A stretch of DNA of 64,000 nt from Bacillus_AB infantis_C (GCF_050107595.1 NZ_JBNILH010000003.1:248001-312000); one strand, 5' to 3'. Shown: positions 26,151 to 34,092, counted from the first letter of the stretch. Program-made: numbers and translations. Notes: generated by a model from the letters alone, not told the origin.

Positions 26151-26195
26151 AAGAAAGAGGGAACCTCAAATCAGAGGTTCCCTCTTTCTTTTTCC
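26151..26195 (+). terminator. Strong terminator after DUF4395 gene
   Basis: A 17-base perfect stem (26151-26167 with 26174-26190) around AAATCA, followed by TTT. Arm core is GAGGGAACCTC. Confidence 0.95.
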
Positions 26196-26310
26196 TGCCT
26201 ATTAAAAATCAGCGCCCTCTTTCAATCCTTAGGGAGAGGGCTTTAATCTTATATCATCCGGACCAAAAAGAATAAGCCGTCTGAACCGCACTGAACTCTC
26301 CCGCCCCTAT

Positions 26311-26769
26311 TCACTTCACCTTCGCCACTCCCAATGCAAAATGGCCGAACAATGTATTCTCAACCAGTTCTCCTTCGGAATCCTCGCATTCTACGATGAG
26401 AATGACCTCGGAATGCACTCCTTTCAGCTGCCTTTTTTTCTTTTTCACAATGGCTTCTGTAAAAAGTCGGATGGAAAGGCCAATTAAAAAACCGGCAGCC
26501 GCAGTAATCAGCCCCCAATAGATGGGCCCCCAGGCCAATTTAAACCCGATGCTGGCCCCGACAACGGAGAAGGCAGTTGCAAGCGCTGCTCCAATATCAA
26601 TGAGAGATGTTCCGTCTGAACGGTTCAGGCCATCGAACAGCTGATGCTTCTCTTGCCTATTATCCAGAGGGATGATGTAAATTCTTTCGCGCTTGATTCC
26701 CTTCTTCTCAAGAGTGGCAATCGCCATTTCCAGCGATGTTCCATGTTCAAATGTTGAAAACAGCTGCAT
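26311..26769 (-). CDS. Membrane protein with glycine-rich helices, function unknown
   Basis: A 152-residue protein. The first 45 residues form a small alpha/beta segment (FEHGTSLEMAIATLEKKGIK), then two glycine-rich membrane helices (about 65-85, ALATAFSVVGASIGFKLAWG, and 90-108), then a basic loop (KKKKRQLKG) and a beta-rich tail. The layout recalls glycine-zipper stress proteins (GSP17M-like), but I cannot assign it. It begins four bases after the upstream gene stops, so the two are an operon. Confidence 0.65.
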   Translation of the reverse strand: MQLFSTFEHGTSLEMAIATLEKKGIKRERIYIIPLDNRQEKHQLFDGLNRSDGTSLIDIGAALATAFSVVGASIGFKLAWGPIYWGLITAAAGFLIGLSIRLFTEAIVKKKKRQLKGVHSEVILIVECEDSEGELVENTLFGHFALGVAKVK

Positions 26770-26772
26770 CTG

Positions 26773-27561
26773 TCATTTCACCTTCTGCCCTTTTAGAATC
26801 TGAAAGGAGGATGATTGATAGTTCTTCCTGAAAAATGCCCGCTGCTCTTTGTTAAACAATTTATTATTTTCCACTGTATTTATATAAGAATCGTATAGAG
26901 AAAAGCCGTATAAGGACGGGAAAAATAACAGCCACTCCGGATGGATGACAGCTGTGGATTTCTTGATATCCCCCATAAACAAATAGGAAAAAGCTTCAAG
27001 GCCATGGGAGTAGTAAAAAAAGATGACCACCCAGATGATAGTGAAAAATGCAGACACAATCCGATGTATGTATAGCTGGCCCAAACCCGGCACAAAAAAC
27101 GACCACATGATCGCCATAACGGGATTTCGCTTATCCAGATAGTTTATCTCCAAAGCTCCCATGCTGAATGAGTTGAACTCATGCTCCTCTCTTTCTGCCA
27201 GTACATGAATCTGATTTAAATCGACGGTCGTCCGGTAGCTGTCCCAGATCGCAAATATATAAACCGGAATATAAATAAGCAGCCACCTCGTATCCAGAAC
27301 TTCTTTTGCCTTATCTATATCTCCCTGGAAAGAATAAATCATGGCCAGATTGAGCTTCGATTTAATATTGACAACCACTTCCCATATAAACAGCACAAAT
27401 CCACGCAGGTATTTTGATAAAAGAAGATGGCCAAATCCGGGAAAAGCGGCGCTCCACCATGCAATGATATAAGGATTCCTCAGATGGATCTGTGTGGTTC
27501 CCCAAATGCTCACATGCGCTCTGTACCTTCGGGCTGTATTGTCATTGGTATAGTTATTCAT
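26773..27561 (-). CDS. Membrane protein with internal duplication, function unknown
   Basis: A 262-residue protein with about eight helices built from two similar halves: RNPYIIAWWSAAFPGFGHLL and RNPVMAIMWSFFVPGLGQLY, each followed by another helix and a W-D-S-Y type motif (AIWDSYRTTVDLNQ, SLYDSYINTVENNK). The PGxGHxxx signature is like TM2-type domains. ATG at 27561 (AGGTGG before it) is chosen; an upstream frame without a site would add 29 residues. Function unknown; possibly works with the glycine-rich protein encoded next. Confidence 0.65.
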   Translation of the reverse strand: MNNYTNDNTARRYRAHVSIWGTTQIHLRNPYIIAWWSAAFPGFGHLLLSKYLRGFVLFIWEVVVNIKSKLNLAMIYSFQGDIDKAKEVLDTRWLLIYIPVYIFAIWDSYRTTVDLNQIHVLAEREEHEFNSFSMGALEINYLDKRNPVMAIMWSFFVPGLGQLYIHRIVSAFFTIIWVVIFFYYSHGLEAFSYLFMGDIKKSTAVIHPEWLLFFPSLYGFSLYDSYINTVENNKLFNKEQRAFFRKNYQSSSFQILKGQKVK

Positions 27562-27632
27562 AGCCTTCCACCTTAACTGCATCCTGATTGTATTATCCTT
27601 CCTCCCATTCCTTCTTTTATCCGCATGACAAC

Positions 27633-27669
27633 GCAAAAAGGGCATCAATCCTTTCAGATCAGCGCCCTT
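27633..27669 (-). terminator. Terminator ending the 28.3-kb transcript
   Basis: Read on the minus strand: AAGGGC, 20-base loop, GCCCTT and TTTG. It leaves a transcribed untranslated stretch of about 225 bases after the DIP1984 gene, which contains the five-hairpin element. Confidence 0.7.
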
Positions 27670-27782
27670 CGAAATTTTGCTATTTCCCCTATCCGCCCTC
27701 GCGAAGCGAGAATCAATGCCCGGTTGTTAGTCGTTTATTATAAATGGTTCTGCGGTTACAATACTGGGTATGAGCTGTGAAA

Positions 27783-27863
27783 GAGGACTCGAACCTCAGG
27801 GTCACCCCGACACCCTTGCCGCTAAGTGCAGCATTTACCCTGCCGCAGGGTTTGGCATTCGCC
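27783..27863 (-). ncRNA. Five-hairpin, tRNA-like element
   Basis: Five hairpins lie almost edge to edge. In minus-strand order: GGC-GAAT-GCC; ACCCTG-CGG-CAGGGT; GCTG-CACTTAG-CGGC (7-base loop); AGGGT-9 bases-ACCCT; GAGG-TTCGAGT-CCTC, whose loop matches the tRNA T-loop. The order resembles D, anticodon, long variable and T arms of a class II tRNA, but there is no acceptor stem, CCA or proper anticodon loop. A remnant or an unrelated structured RNA is possible. A further hairpin (CTCGC/GCGAG) is near 27710-27722. The rest of 27562-27895 holds no gene. Confidence 0.4.
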
Positions 27864-27895
27864 TTCCCGCCCGCTACCAACTTGCCTAGCAAAAA

Positions 27896-28357
27896 TCAGC
27901 GTTCTATTAATTCTGTCTTCCAGTTCAATTCCTGGATCTTCACATCCAGAGTCCTGTATTTCCGGGATAATTCATCCACAAACTTTTGGGTTTCTTTCAC
28001 ATCAATCATTGACACATATTTGATTTCCGAACGGGAATAACGGTCATGCCGGATGGTTGCCTGCTCCAGCAGCTCGCTGTATATCTTTCTTTCCTGACCG
28101 ATGAGATCCCTGCTTGTCAGTGCGTCGGCCAGAGACTGCGCCTGGTCAAATGCTGTATGCAGATTGGTGCGGTTGATGTTCTGAATAAGGCTTTTTAATT
28201 TTACCAGGAGCTCTGTCAATTCCTTCATTAACGTCGGCGGCTCCTCATTCGGAAGATCCCCCTCCTGGACTCTTGCATTTTGGCTCAACCGGTGCCTTAA
28301 TTGCTCGATCCGCTTCTGATAATCCGTACGGAGTATCAAGGCTTCTGCTAATTTCAT
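27896..28357 (-). CDS. DIP1984-family protein
   Basis: A 153-residue soluble, largely alpha-helical protein of the DIP1984 family (once named septicolysin-like): KLAEALILRTDYQKRIEQLR near the start, then NRTNLHTAFDQAQSLADALT and RYSRSEIKYVSMIDVKETQK. Coiled-coil character is strong through residues 5-30 and 100-150. ATG at 28357, after GGGAGG, is preferred to one 15 bases upstream. Function unknown. Its 3' untranslated region holds the tRNA-like element. Confidence 0.78.
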   Translation of the reverse strand: MKLAEALILRTDYQKRIEQLRHRLSQNARVQEGDLPNEEPPTLMKELTELLVKLKSLIQNINRTNLHTAFDQAQSLADALTSRDLIGQERKIYSELLEQATIRHDRYSRSEIKYVSMIDVKETQKFVDELSRKYRTLDVKIQELNWKTELIER

Positions 28358-28383
28358 AAATGACCCTCCCATTGTTTATACTA

Positions 28384-28521
28384 TTATAGTTTCGATGCTT
28401 TCCGGCAAATTCCTGCCGGGTCAAACAGTTTGCTGGCTTGTACTGCTTCCAGAGCCTTATGATGATCTTGCAGACAGCCGGATGAACCTTCTCCAATAGG
28501 GTATACAGTAATTGTGGACAT
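28384..28521 (-). other. Possible 45-codon ORF or oxidase gene remnant
   Basis: From ATG 28521 the frame reads MSTITVYPIGEGSSGCLQDH, then HKALEAVQASKLFDP. It reads like the C-terminus of an FAD-linked oxidase (FDPAGI is common there). No ribosome site is seen. Likely a remnant. Confidence 0.3.
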
Positions 28522-28656
28522 ATCTTTATTCAGCGAAGTGTTTCAACCATCTTGTTGTGGATATCGCTCTATTGCGGGCAAATCCCAGAAATCTTGCTGT
28601 GGATATCTTAATTATCAACAATCATAGTGGGGATATCGCCAGTTTTATGTGGATAG
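28513..28656. repeat. Iterated TGTGGATATC motif (degenerate tandem repeat)
   Basis: TGTGGA followed by ATATC or a close variant recurs at 28513, 28556, 28598, about 28626 and 28648; the first three are 43 and 42 bases apart. Reverse complements (ATATCCACA, CTATCCACA) are one base from the DnaA box. The repeats end just before the SDR gene at 28691. Confidence 0.5.
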
Positions 28657-28690
28657 GGAAATCATCAATTGAAAGAGAAGAGGTGCCAGA

Positions 28691-29452
28691 ATGAAACTTT
28701 CAGGAAATACAATACTTATCACAGGCGGCGGCGCAGGAATCGGACTGGCTTTTACTGAGCGCTTTATGAAGGCCGGCAATACTGTCATTGTCTGCGGCCG
28801 GCGGGAAAGTGTCCTGCAGGAAGCCAAGGAGAAATTCCCCGGATTGGTTACAAGAGTTTGTGATCTCGCTGTGGAATCAGAGCGATCGGCCCTGTTTGAT
28901 TGGGTGGAGGAAAATCATCCTGACGTAAATGTACTGGTGAACAATGCCGGGATCCAGCAGCGCTTTAATGTGCTCACAGCAGATGCAAAGAAGGACTGGA
29001 GCTATTTTAACAATGAAATCACTACAAATATTGAGGCACCCTTCCACCTCTCCATGCTGTTTGCTCCGTTCCTGGCAAAGAAAACGGAAGCGGCCATCAT
29101 CAATGTGACCTCCGGACTGGCGTTTACACCGCTCGTCATAGCGCCAATCTATTCCGCTACGAAAGCAGCGTTCCATTCCTTTACAGTGAGCCTGCGCCAC
29201 CAGCTTTCCGGAACATCAGTCGAAGTCATTGAAGTCGCCCCGCCTGCAGTGAACACTGACTTAGGCGGAGCCGGGCTCCATACCCAGGGCGAACCTTTGA
29301 ATGAATTCGCAGATGGAATTTTTAAAGGACTGGCGGAGGGCAAAGAAGAAATCGGCTATGGCTCTTCTGTCGAACGTCTGCGTATGTCCCGGGATGAACT
29401 GGATGCACATACTGCGAAGATGTACCAGGCCACGAAACACACTATCGAATAG
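28691..29452 (+). CDS. SDR oxidoreductase, DltE-like
   Basis: Short-chain dehydrogenase of 253 residues with cofactor motif ITGGGAGIG, NNAG, catalytic Ser (INVTSGLAF) and YSATKAA. The APPAVNTDLGG substrate loop and overall length resemble B. subtilis DltE, whose own role in teichoic acid D-alanylation is uncertain; no dlt genes are near. Site AGAGGTG before ATG. It stands alone behind the GTGGATATC repeat region. Confidence 0.85.
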   Translation: MKLSGNTILITGGGAGIGLAFTERFMKAGNTVIVCGRRESVLQEAKEKFPGLVTRVCDLAVESERSALFDWVEENHPDVNVLVNNAGIQQRFNVLTADAKKDWSYFNNEITTNIEAPFHLSMLFAPFLAKKTEAAIINVTSGLAFTPLVIAPIYSATKAAFHSFTVSLRHQLSGTSVEVIEVAPPAVNTDLGGAGLHTQGEPLNEFADGIFKGLAEGKEEIGYGSSVERLRMSRDELDAHTAKMYQATKHTIE

Positions 29453-29552
29453 GTCTTTTCCCGTTTAATATCTAAATGGAGGGCTCAGTGCCGGGCCCTC
29501 TTTACTTTTCTTGCGCCAATGACAAAGTGGGTTTCACCAATGCAAAAACCGC

Positions 29553-29580
29553 AGAAAAAAAACTGCTATTTTCTAGCAGT
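29553..29580 (-). terminator. Terminator overlapping stop of small gene
   Basis: Read on the minus strand: ACTGCTA-GAAAA-TAGCAGT followed by eight T. The stop codon TAG is in the stem. Confidence 0.88.
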
Positions 29581-29718
29581 AATTGTTAACGCCCTGCGGA
29601 GTAAAAGAATATCCTGTTGAATGCTTTTCCTTACTTGGTCATCGCTGCATAGCATAAGTTCAACGCTTAAACGTCCAAGTTCTCTGCTGATTAGTAAGTG
29701 TTCCGCCTTACTAAGCAT
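29566..29718 (-). CDS. Small protein of 50 residues, function unknown
   Basis: ATG 29718 opens a frame reading MLSKAEHLLISRELGRLSVE, then LMLCSDDQVRKSIQQDILLL and RRALTITARK. AAAGGGG lies about nine bases upstream and a clean terminator overlaps the stop, so it has the marks of a real gene. The protein is helical with heptad-like Leu spacing, basic at the end, with one Cys and no signal or membrane segment. I do not recognise the family. The rest of 29453-29825 holds an AT-rich promoter region. Confidence 0.65.
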   Translation of the reverse strand: MLSKAEHLLISRELGRLSVELMLCSDDQVRKSIQQDILLLRRALTITARK

Positions 29719-29825
29719 AGTGTAATCGCCCCTTTTTACATAGGAAGGACACTATGTCTGTTCAAGGTTAACACTATTTGTTCCGCTTTACAATAACAGG
29801 TATATCCCATGATATTACGGTTGAA

Positions 29826-30293
29826 TTATTTATAGCTGAAAAGCAGCTCTTCCAGCTCTCTTTCTGAAACTACTCTTATGCCATTCCTTTTCAGCAGGGC
29901 AGATGTCACCCCATCCCCTGCCACTTTCCCTCCTGTGAATTCTCCATTGTAAATGACACTGCTGCCGCATGAGGGGCTGAATTCTTTTAACACGACTGCA
30001 CTTACCTGCAGTTCTTCCGCTTTTTTTAAAGCGGCATAAGCTCCGTTTATGTATAACTCTGTTACATCTCTGCCTGATTTTTCTATGACCCTTGCCCTGC
30101 CGTCCAGGACATCCTCTCCATCGCCGCCTGTAATTTCTGCAGGCTCCCGGGGCACCGGGAATCCCCCAAGCAGTTCAGGGCAGATGGATACGGCTTTCTT
30201 TTGATCAATCAATTGCCGGATCTTCTCATGCAGGCAATGAGTGCCGTTATATCTTACTTCCTGTCCCGCCAGGCATGAACTGACTAATAACAA
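29826..30293 (-). CDS. DUF523-family protein
   Basis: A 155-residue protein of the DUF523 family, with its conserved Cys set: VSSCLAGQEVRYNG at the start, CPELLGGFPVPREPAEI (CPE and RxxxE), and LKEFSPSCGS. These Cys suggest metal or cluster binding, but the role is unproven. Start TTG at 30293, nine bases after GGGAG; a TTG directly against that site is less likely. It starts 15 bases after the upstream tubby-like gene, so both are probably one transcript. Confidence 0.88.
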   Translation of the reverse strand: MLLVSSCLAGQEVRYNGTHCLHEKIRQLIDQKKAVSICPELLGGFPVPREPAEITGGDGEDVLDGRARVIEKSGRDVTELYINGAYAALKKAEELQVSAVVLKEFSPSCGSSVIYNGEFTGGKVAGDGVTSALLKRNGIRVVSERELEELLFSYK

Positions 30294-30307
30294 ATCTACC
30301 AACTCCC

Positions 30308-31015
30308 TTATTTATTTTTAAAAAAGTATGAATGAAGGATTAAAGCCACAATGGCTTCTGGACTGCTGTCTTCACGGAGATCAATCACTTTGACGCTGCT
30401 TAAAAGGTGATGGCGCTTCAAAGTCCCACACTGTTCTCCTTCCCGTTTCAGCGAAATCCTGGACGCTATCGTTGCTGCAGAGGAAAGATAGGTTTCATCA
30501 TTGATCGTATATTGGATGGCTTCTTTTAAGGATGCGGCATTTTTCATATTAATGAGTGTACGGGCTTCGCCAATCCTTTCCCCATTTTTAAAGATGTTCC
30601 AATGATCCTGGCTGGTCAGCCATTTCTTGCGATGCCACTGCACATCATAGAGTTCCTGATCAATCTGAATCTTGAGGCATAGATACCAGTTAAAGCCAAT
30701 AATATCCCCAAAGGCATACTGCCATTTGTGCGGAAAATAGCGGCACACATAGCCTCGCAGCTCGTCTCCTTTAAAAAGCGGCTTCCTGATGAGAAGCGAC
30801 TTCTGGATATTATAATAGGACCACCCATTCATATTTTTCGGCTGATAAGTCCGCTCTTTCTCCGCCAGCTTCCTGCTGATGATATAAACGGCAAGAGCTG
30901 CCGCAGGAAGCAGAAAAATGAGTGCAAACTGCATCGGTTCAAAGGCGCCGTAAACCAGCCAGCGGGCAAGCACTGCAAGCAGCATTAAAATAAAAAGCAG
31001 GAGCATTTCTATCAT
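30308..31015 (-). CDS. Membrane-anchored tubby C-terminal-like protein
   Basis: A 235-residue protein: two N-terminal helices (about 1-50), then a beta-rich domain resembling the bacterial tubby-like/LURP-one fold (YFPHKWQYAFGDIIGFNWYL and later KNGERIGEARTL). In Bacillaceae this domain class is thought to bind lipid, which is inference. Start ATG after GAGGTGATCAG. First gene of a two-gene unit with DUF523; the GNAT gene upstream is 43 bases away. Confidence 0.65.
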   Translation of the reverse strand: MIEMLLLFILMLLAVLARWLVYGAFEPMQFALIFLLPAAALAVYIISRKLAEKERTYQPKNMNGWSYYNIQKSLLIRKPLFKGDELRGYVCRYFPHKWQYAFGDIIGFNWYLCLKIQIDQELYDVQWHRKKWLTSQDHWNIFKNGERIGEARTLINMKNAASLKEAIQYTINDETYLSSAATIASRISLKREGEQCGTLKRHHLLSSVKVIDLREDSSPEAIVALILHSYFFKNK

Positions 31016-31058
31016 CTGATCACCTCAATACTATTACGGACAGCCCCTATAAAGGTTC

Positions 31059-31610
31059 CTATTTATCTGCTGGGTTTATAAGTCCATAGCACACGAGGCT
31101 CTCATACCGGCCTTCCTTCCGCACATGGTCAACAAGAACTCCTTCTTCCTTCATGCCGAGCTTCTCCATTACGCGCCCTGAAGCCGGGTTGGATTGGAAG
31201 TAGCGGGCGAACACTTTGTGGTAATTCTTTTTCTCAAAAGCAAACCTCACCATTGCCTGTGCCGCCTCGGTGGCATAGCCTTTTCCCCAATACTCCTCCC
31301 CTATCCAGTACGCCAGCTCGCCGTGACGGAATCGTTGATTATTGGATAAGGCAATCGCGCCGAACAATTCACCTGTTTCCCTGTCGGTCACTGCCAGTTC
31401 ATAGGATTTATCTTTGCTGAAGTTTTCACGGTGATGCTCCATCCAGGAGAGAGCATCGTGTAGTGAGTATGGATAAGGCAGGTATAAGGTGCTTTTATAG
31501 AGATTGTAATTGTCACAGAGCTTTGCCGCTGTTTCTGCGTCGGATACCTGGAACAATCTAAGCAGCAGCCGGTCTGTGAATATAGCGTTGTTTGAATGGT
31601 CATAAATCAT
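31059..31610 (-). CDS. GNAT acetyltransferase (RimJ/RimL type)
   Basis: A 183-residue GNAT-fold acyltransferase similar to enzymes acetylating ribosomal protein N-termini. Features: FTDRLLLRLFQVSD start, acetyl-CoA loop around YWIGEEYWGKGYATEAAQAM (Q/R-x-x-G-x-G/A as GKGYAT), and the ASGRVMEKLGMKEEGVL end. Start ATG 31610, with GGAGGAG before it; a TTG precedes it in frame. Acceptor unknown. Confidence 0.9.
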   Translation of the reverse strand: MIYDHSNNAIFTDRLLLRLFQVSDAETAAKLCDNYNLYKSTLYLPYPYSLHDALSWMEHHRENFSKDKSYELAVTDRETGELFGAIALSNNQRFRHGELAYWIGEEYWGKGYATEAAQAMVRFAFEKKNYHKVFARYFQSNPASGRVMEKLGMKEEGVLVDHVRKEGRYESLVCYGLINPADK

Positions 31611-31670
31611 CAAAAACTCCTCCTCTCTAAATACATTCTATAATGAAGGAGTTCTTCCTCTTTCAGGAAA

Positions 31671-31699
31671 AAAGAAAAAGCCGCCATTTTCCGGCAGCT
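31671..31699 (-). terminator. Terminator after DUF3231 gene
   Basis: Read on the minus strand: AGCTGCC, 7-base loop, GGCGGCT, then TTTTCTTTTTT, 12 bases after the stop. Confidence 0.85.
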
Positions 31700-31710
31700 T
31701 ATTTAATCTA

Positions 31711-32745
31711 TTAATGTGATGCCAGATTCTGCCTTTCCGCGGCTTCAGGCGGTTTTTCCATCCATCCGTTCTCCATCATAATATCCGATGCGTCTGTGAC
31801 AAACCGGGCAATACTCATAAGCGACCTTGAATATAAGAGTCCGATATCATGCCTGCCATTCACTGCCAGTGAATTCCCAAATGCCCTGATTTTCATTGAG
31901 AACATGTCCATCTTATGAAACAGCATGAGCTTATCCGAGAAAGGCGCAAAGGTGGAGTCTGTTACCAGGTCGTCCAGAAATGTAGGCGATGGCAGGTTTT
32001 CATCATGCAGCTTCTGCATATACCGCTCCAGATTGCTATGTGTCATACTCGTCCCTTTTTCAAACAGCTGCCGGACCTTCTCACTTTTGGCTGTTTGGGC
32101 AAATGACATAATCAAGGCCTTGCTAGTTGCATTATTTTCAATGTTGTCATAAAGATGTGTGATCTCCAGCGCGTGCAGCGGCCTGACACGTCCCAGGAAA
32201 CCATTTAAAAAATCTTTTTGGGCATAATCCACTTTTTCGGGGATAGGAATGTAAGGCGGTTTCATAATCAATCCTTTATTCATAAGAATATCTTTGATCT
32301 GATCCATCAGCAGCATCGATTCTTGCAGACAATATTGAAAAAATTCTACAATATCCTTTCGGAATACTAATGGATATCCTACGTTGTAGATGCTCATGCC
32401 TGCTTTTGCCGCATATTTTAAATAATGGACATAATAGGCGTCATGATACAATCGGGGTGCACCAAGATTGACATCATTTTCATTAAAGCCATCTGGAATT
32501 GGGAAGTTTTCTTCTTTTAACAGCCGCTCTGTCGTTTTCATAAAATCTCCACTTAATTTTGAAGCATTTTCCAATAAAGCTTTAATATCTGGATCATCTA
32601 CATGTTTAAGATAGTAAGCCAGGATGCACTTTGACATACTGTTTCCCATATAGGTAGCCCAGAGCTTTCCCATCTCTGCTGACGTTAAGGGGTCTTTCGG
32701 GCTCGTCTTATTTGTTCCAACTTTAATCGGCTTGATCGTATCCAT
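31711..32745 (-). CDS. DUF3231 protein with two ferritin-like repeats
   Basis: A 344-residue protein of the DUF3231 family, made of two similar helical halves: LTSAEMGKLWATYMGNSMSK (about 22) and LHALEITHLYDNIENNATSK (about 195), each followed by KCILAYYLKHVDDPDIKALL- or ALIMSFAQTAKSEKVRQLF-type helices. Members are linked to spore coat CotF-like folds in Bacillus. No signal sequence. Start ATG 32745 after AAGGAGATTGATC. Monocistronic. A spore role is inferred from family relatives, not seen. Confidence 0.85.
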   Translation of the reverse strand: MDTIKPIKVGTNKTSPKDPLTSAEMGKLWATYMGNSMSKCILAYYLKHVDDPDIKALLENASKLSGDFMKTTERLLKEENFPIPDGFNENDVNLGAPRLYHDAYYVHYLKYAAKAGMSIYNVGYPLVFRKDIVEFFQYCLQESMLLMDQIKDILMNKGLIMKPPYIPIPEKVDYAQKDFLNGFLGRVRPLHALEITHLYDNIENNATSKALIMSFAQTAKSEKVRQLFEKGTSMTHSNLERYMQKLHDENLPSPTFLDDLVTDSTFAPFSDKLMLFHKMDMFSMKIRAFGNSLAVNGRHDIGLLYSRSLMSIARFVTDASDIMMENGWMEKPPEAAERQNLASH

Positions 32746-32821
32746 GATCAATCTCCTTCTAACACTTTATGGTGTTAGTATCCTCCTCACGCCGGAAACG
32801 TATTCTTTGTATATATGCACA

Positions 32822-32857
32822 GAAAAAGCCTGCTTCGGGTAATTTCAAAGCAGGCTC
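32822..32857 (-). terminator. Terminator after cdd
   Basis: Read on the minus strand: AGCCTGCTT, 12-base loop, AAGCAGGCT, then TTTTC. Confidence 0.9.
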
Positions 32858-32871
32858 CAATAATTGATCGG

Positions 32872-33270
32872 CTACATTTCTAAATCAGTGAAGGCGTATG
32901 GCAATAGCTCCTTCAAAGGCAATTCCAATATATCTTTTTTTTCATTTGTTAAGTAGACCGGCATGTCCGGTGAGCAGAATTCTGCCAGAACCTGCCTGCA
33001 AATGCTGCAGGGCGGAAGGAAGTCAGCCGTATTCCCGGAAACCGCGATTGCCTGGAAGTCTCCTTTTTTATAGCCCTTTGCAATAGCAGTGAAAATAGCT
33101 GTCCTTTCAGCGCAATTCGTCGCCCCAAGAGAAACATTCTCGACGTTCACTCCGTTGATAACGGTTCCATCTTTCAGCAGTAAAGCTGCTCCTACTGGAA
33201 AATTAGAGTACGGTGCATACGCATCCTGTTTTACAGCGCGTGCACTTTCCATTAATTTTTCTTTATCCAT
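32872..33270 (-). CDS. cdd: Cytidine deaminase
   Basis: Zinc enzyme that deaminates cytidine and deoxycytidine to uridine forms in pyrimidine salvage. 132 residues, the homotetrameric short form. Catalytic motif NCAERTAIFTA (zinc Cys and proton-shuttle Glu) and PPCSICRQVLAEFC (two zinc Cys) are complete; N-terminal YAPYSNFPVGAALL binds substrate. ATG at 33270 has GAGGGG somewhat far upstream. Monocistronic, unlike species where it sits beside era. Confidence 0.96.
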   Translation of the reverse strand: MDKEKLMESARAVKQDAYAPYSNFPVGAALLLKDGTVINGVNVENVSLGATNCAERTAIFTAIAKGYKKGDFQAIAVSGNTADFLPPCSICRQVLAEFCSPDMPVYLTNEKKDILELPLKELLPYAFTDLEM

Positions 33271-33427
33271 CACAATCCATCCCCTCAAATAAGAATGAAC
33301 CTTTCACAGTCCCCTTACGCCAATTTTTAGTTGGCAGGACTTCTTATATTATATTTCCGGGAAAAGTTTGTCAATACTGAATAATAAATTTTAATTAATT
33401 CCCATCCTCTTTTATACAGAGAGAAGC

Positions 33428-33446
33428 TATAATGATTATCATTATT
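33428..33446. promoter_or_regulatory. Fur-box-like palindrome
   Basis: TATAATGATTATCATTATT is a near-perfect inverted repeat (TAATGAT-T-ATCATTA core) and matches the 19-base Fur box at 16 positions. It is 158 bases upstream of cdd and of the gene at 33604; no iron gene adjoins it. A 24-codon frame (33533-33607) overlapping the next start has no site. Otherwise 33271-33603 is empty. Confidence 0.45.
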
Positions 33447-33603
33447 CCCTTCACAATGTCCTGCATGCCACATGTATTTATTCTAAAAAGGGGTCCACTC
33501 CCTTCCCACAGGCTGCCTTGCTCTAAGCAAACATGAATGAATACATCCCCACCTTCCTTGGGATAGTAACAATCATAATCACACCGCCGGGAAGGATACA
33601 GCC

Positions 33604-34092
33604 ATGAATAAATTTGAAAAAAACACATTGAAAATTCTTCTTGTCTTTGGATTGATTTCGTTTATCAATTTGATGAGGAAGCCTCCGGTAAAAGACTGGA
33701 TGCTGATTTTTCTCTTCAAAGGATATGTTTCCTCCATCATCGACAAGCTGCTTGTCAGAAGAGGCTATATAACCTATCCCGTTAAGCTGCTGAAATCATT
33801 TGACGTCAGCTTTATTTTCGACTATCTTCTCTACCCAGTTGCCTGTGTCTATTTTAATCAGGTTACAAAATCATCGAGTCCTATGGGCATTCTGATTAAG
33901 TCAGTCTGCTTCAGCGGCCCAATGGCTATAGTTGAACACTTTTTTGAAAAAAGAACAGAACTTATTAGATTTAAAAAAGGATGGAATTCGGCTACCAGTT
34001 TCTATTCTCTTACCCTGACCTTTTTGATTTCCAGAGCCTTCATAGCCATTATACGAAAGGCCAATAACACACCAGTTCCTGATAATAAGTAG
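33604..34092 (+). CDS. CBO0543-family membrane protein
   Basis: A 162-residue protein with about four predicted helices, CBO0543 family. Family-like stretches are WMLIFLFKGYVSSIIDKLLV, then YPVKLLKSFDVSFIFDYLLY, and the late VEHFFEKRTELIRFKKGWN. Function unknown; a second family member lies at 58462. Start ATG after GGGAAGGA. It converges on the DUF421 gene, 38 bases away. Confidence 0.78.
   Translation: MNKFEKNTLKILLVFGLISFINLMRKPPVKDWMLIFLFKGYVSSIIDKLLVRRGYITYPVKLLKSFDVSFIFDYLLYPVACVYFNQVTKSSSPMGILIKSVCFSGPMAIVEHFFEKRTELIRFKKGWNSATSFYSLTLTFLISRAFIAIIRKANNTPVPDNK

Noticed and set aside
27783..27863. Functional tRNA gene
   Set aside because: No acceptor stem, no CCA, and the anticodon-like loop lacks the conserved U at position 33.
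27777..28040. Forward frame beginning MKEDSNLRVTPTPL
   Set aside because: It reads through the T-arm-like element and into the reverse of the DIP1984 gene; frames of this sort are common artefacts of structured RNA sequence.
28513..28656. Replication origin
   Set aside because: The DnaA-like motifs are all one base off consensus, and no dnaA/dnaN genes or AT-rich unwinding region are present.
33533..33607. 24-codon upstream frame overlapping the CBO0543 start (ATGA)
   Set aside because: No ribosome site before it; overlap may be chance.
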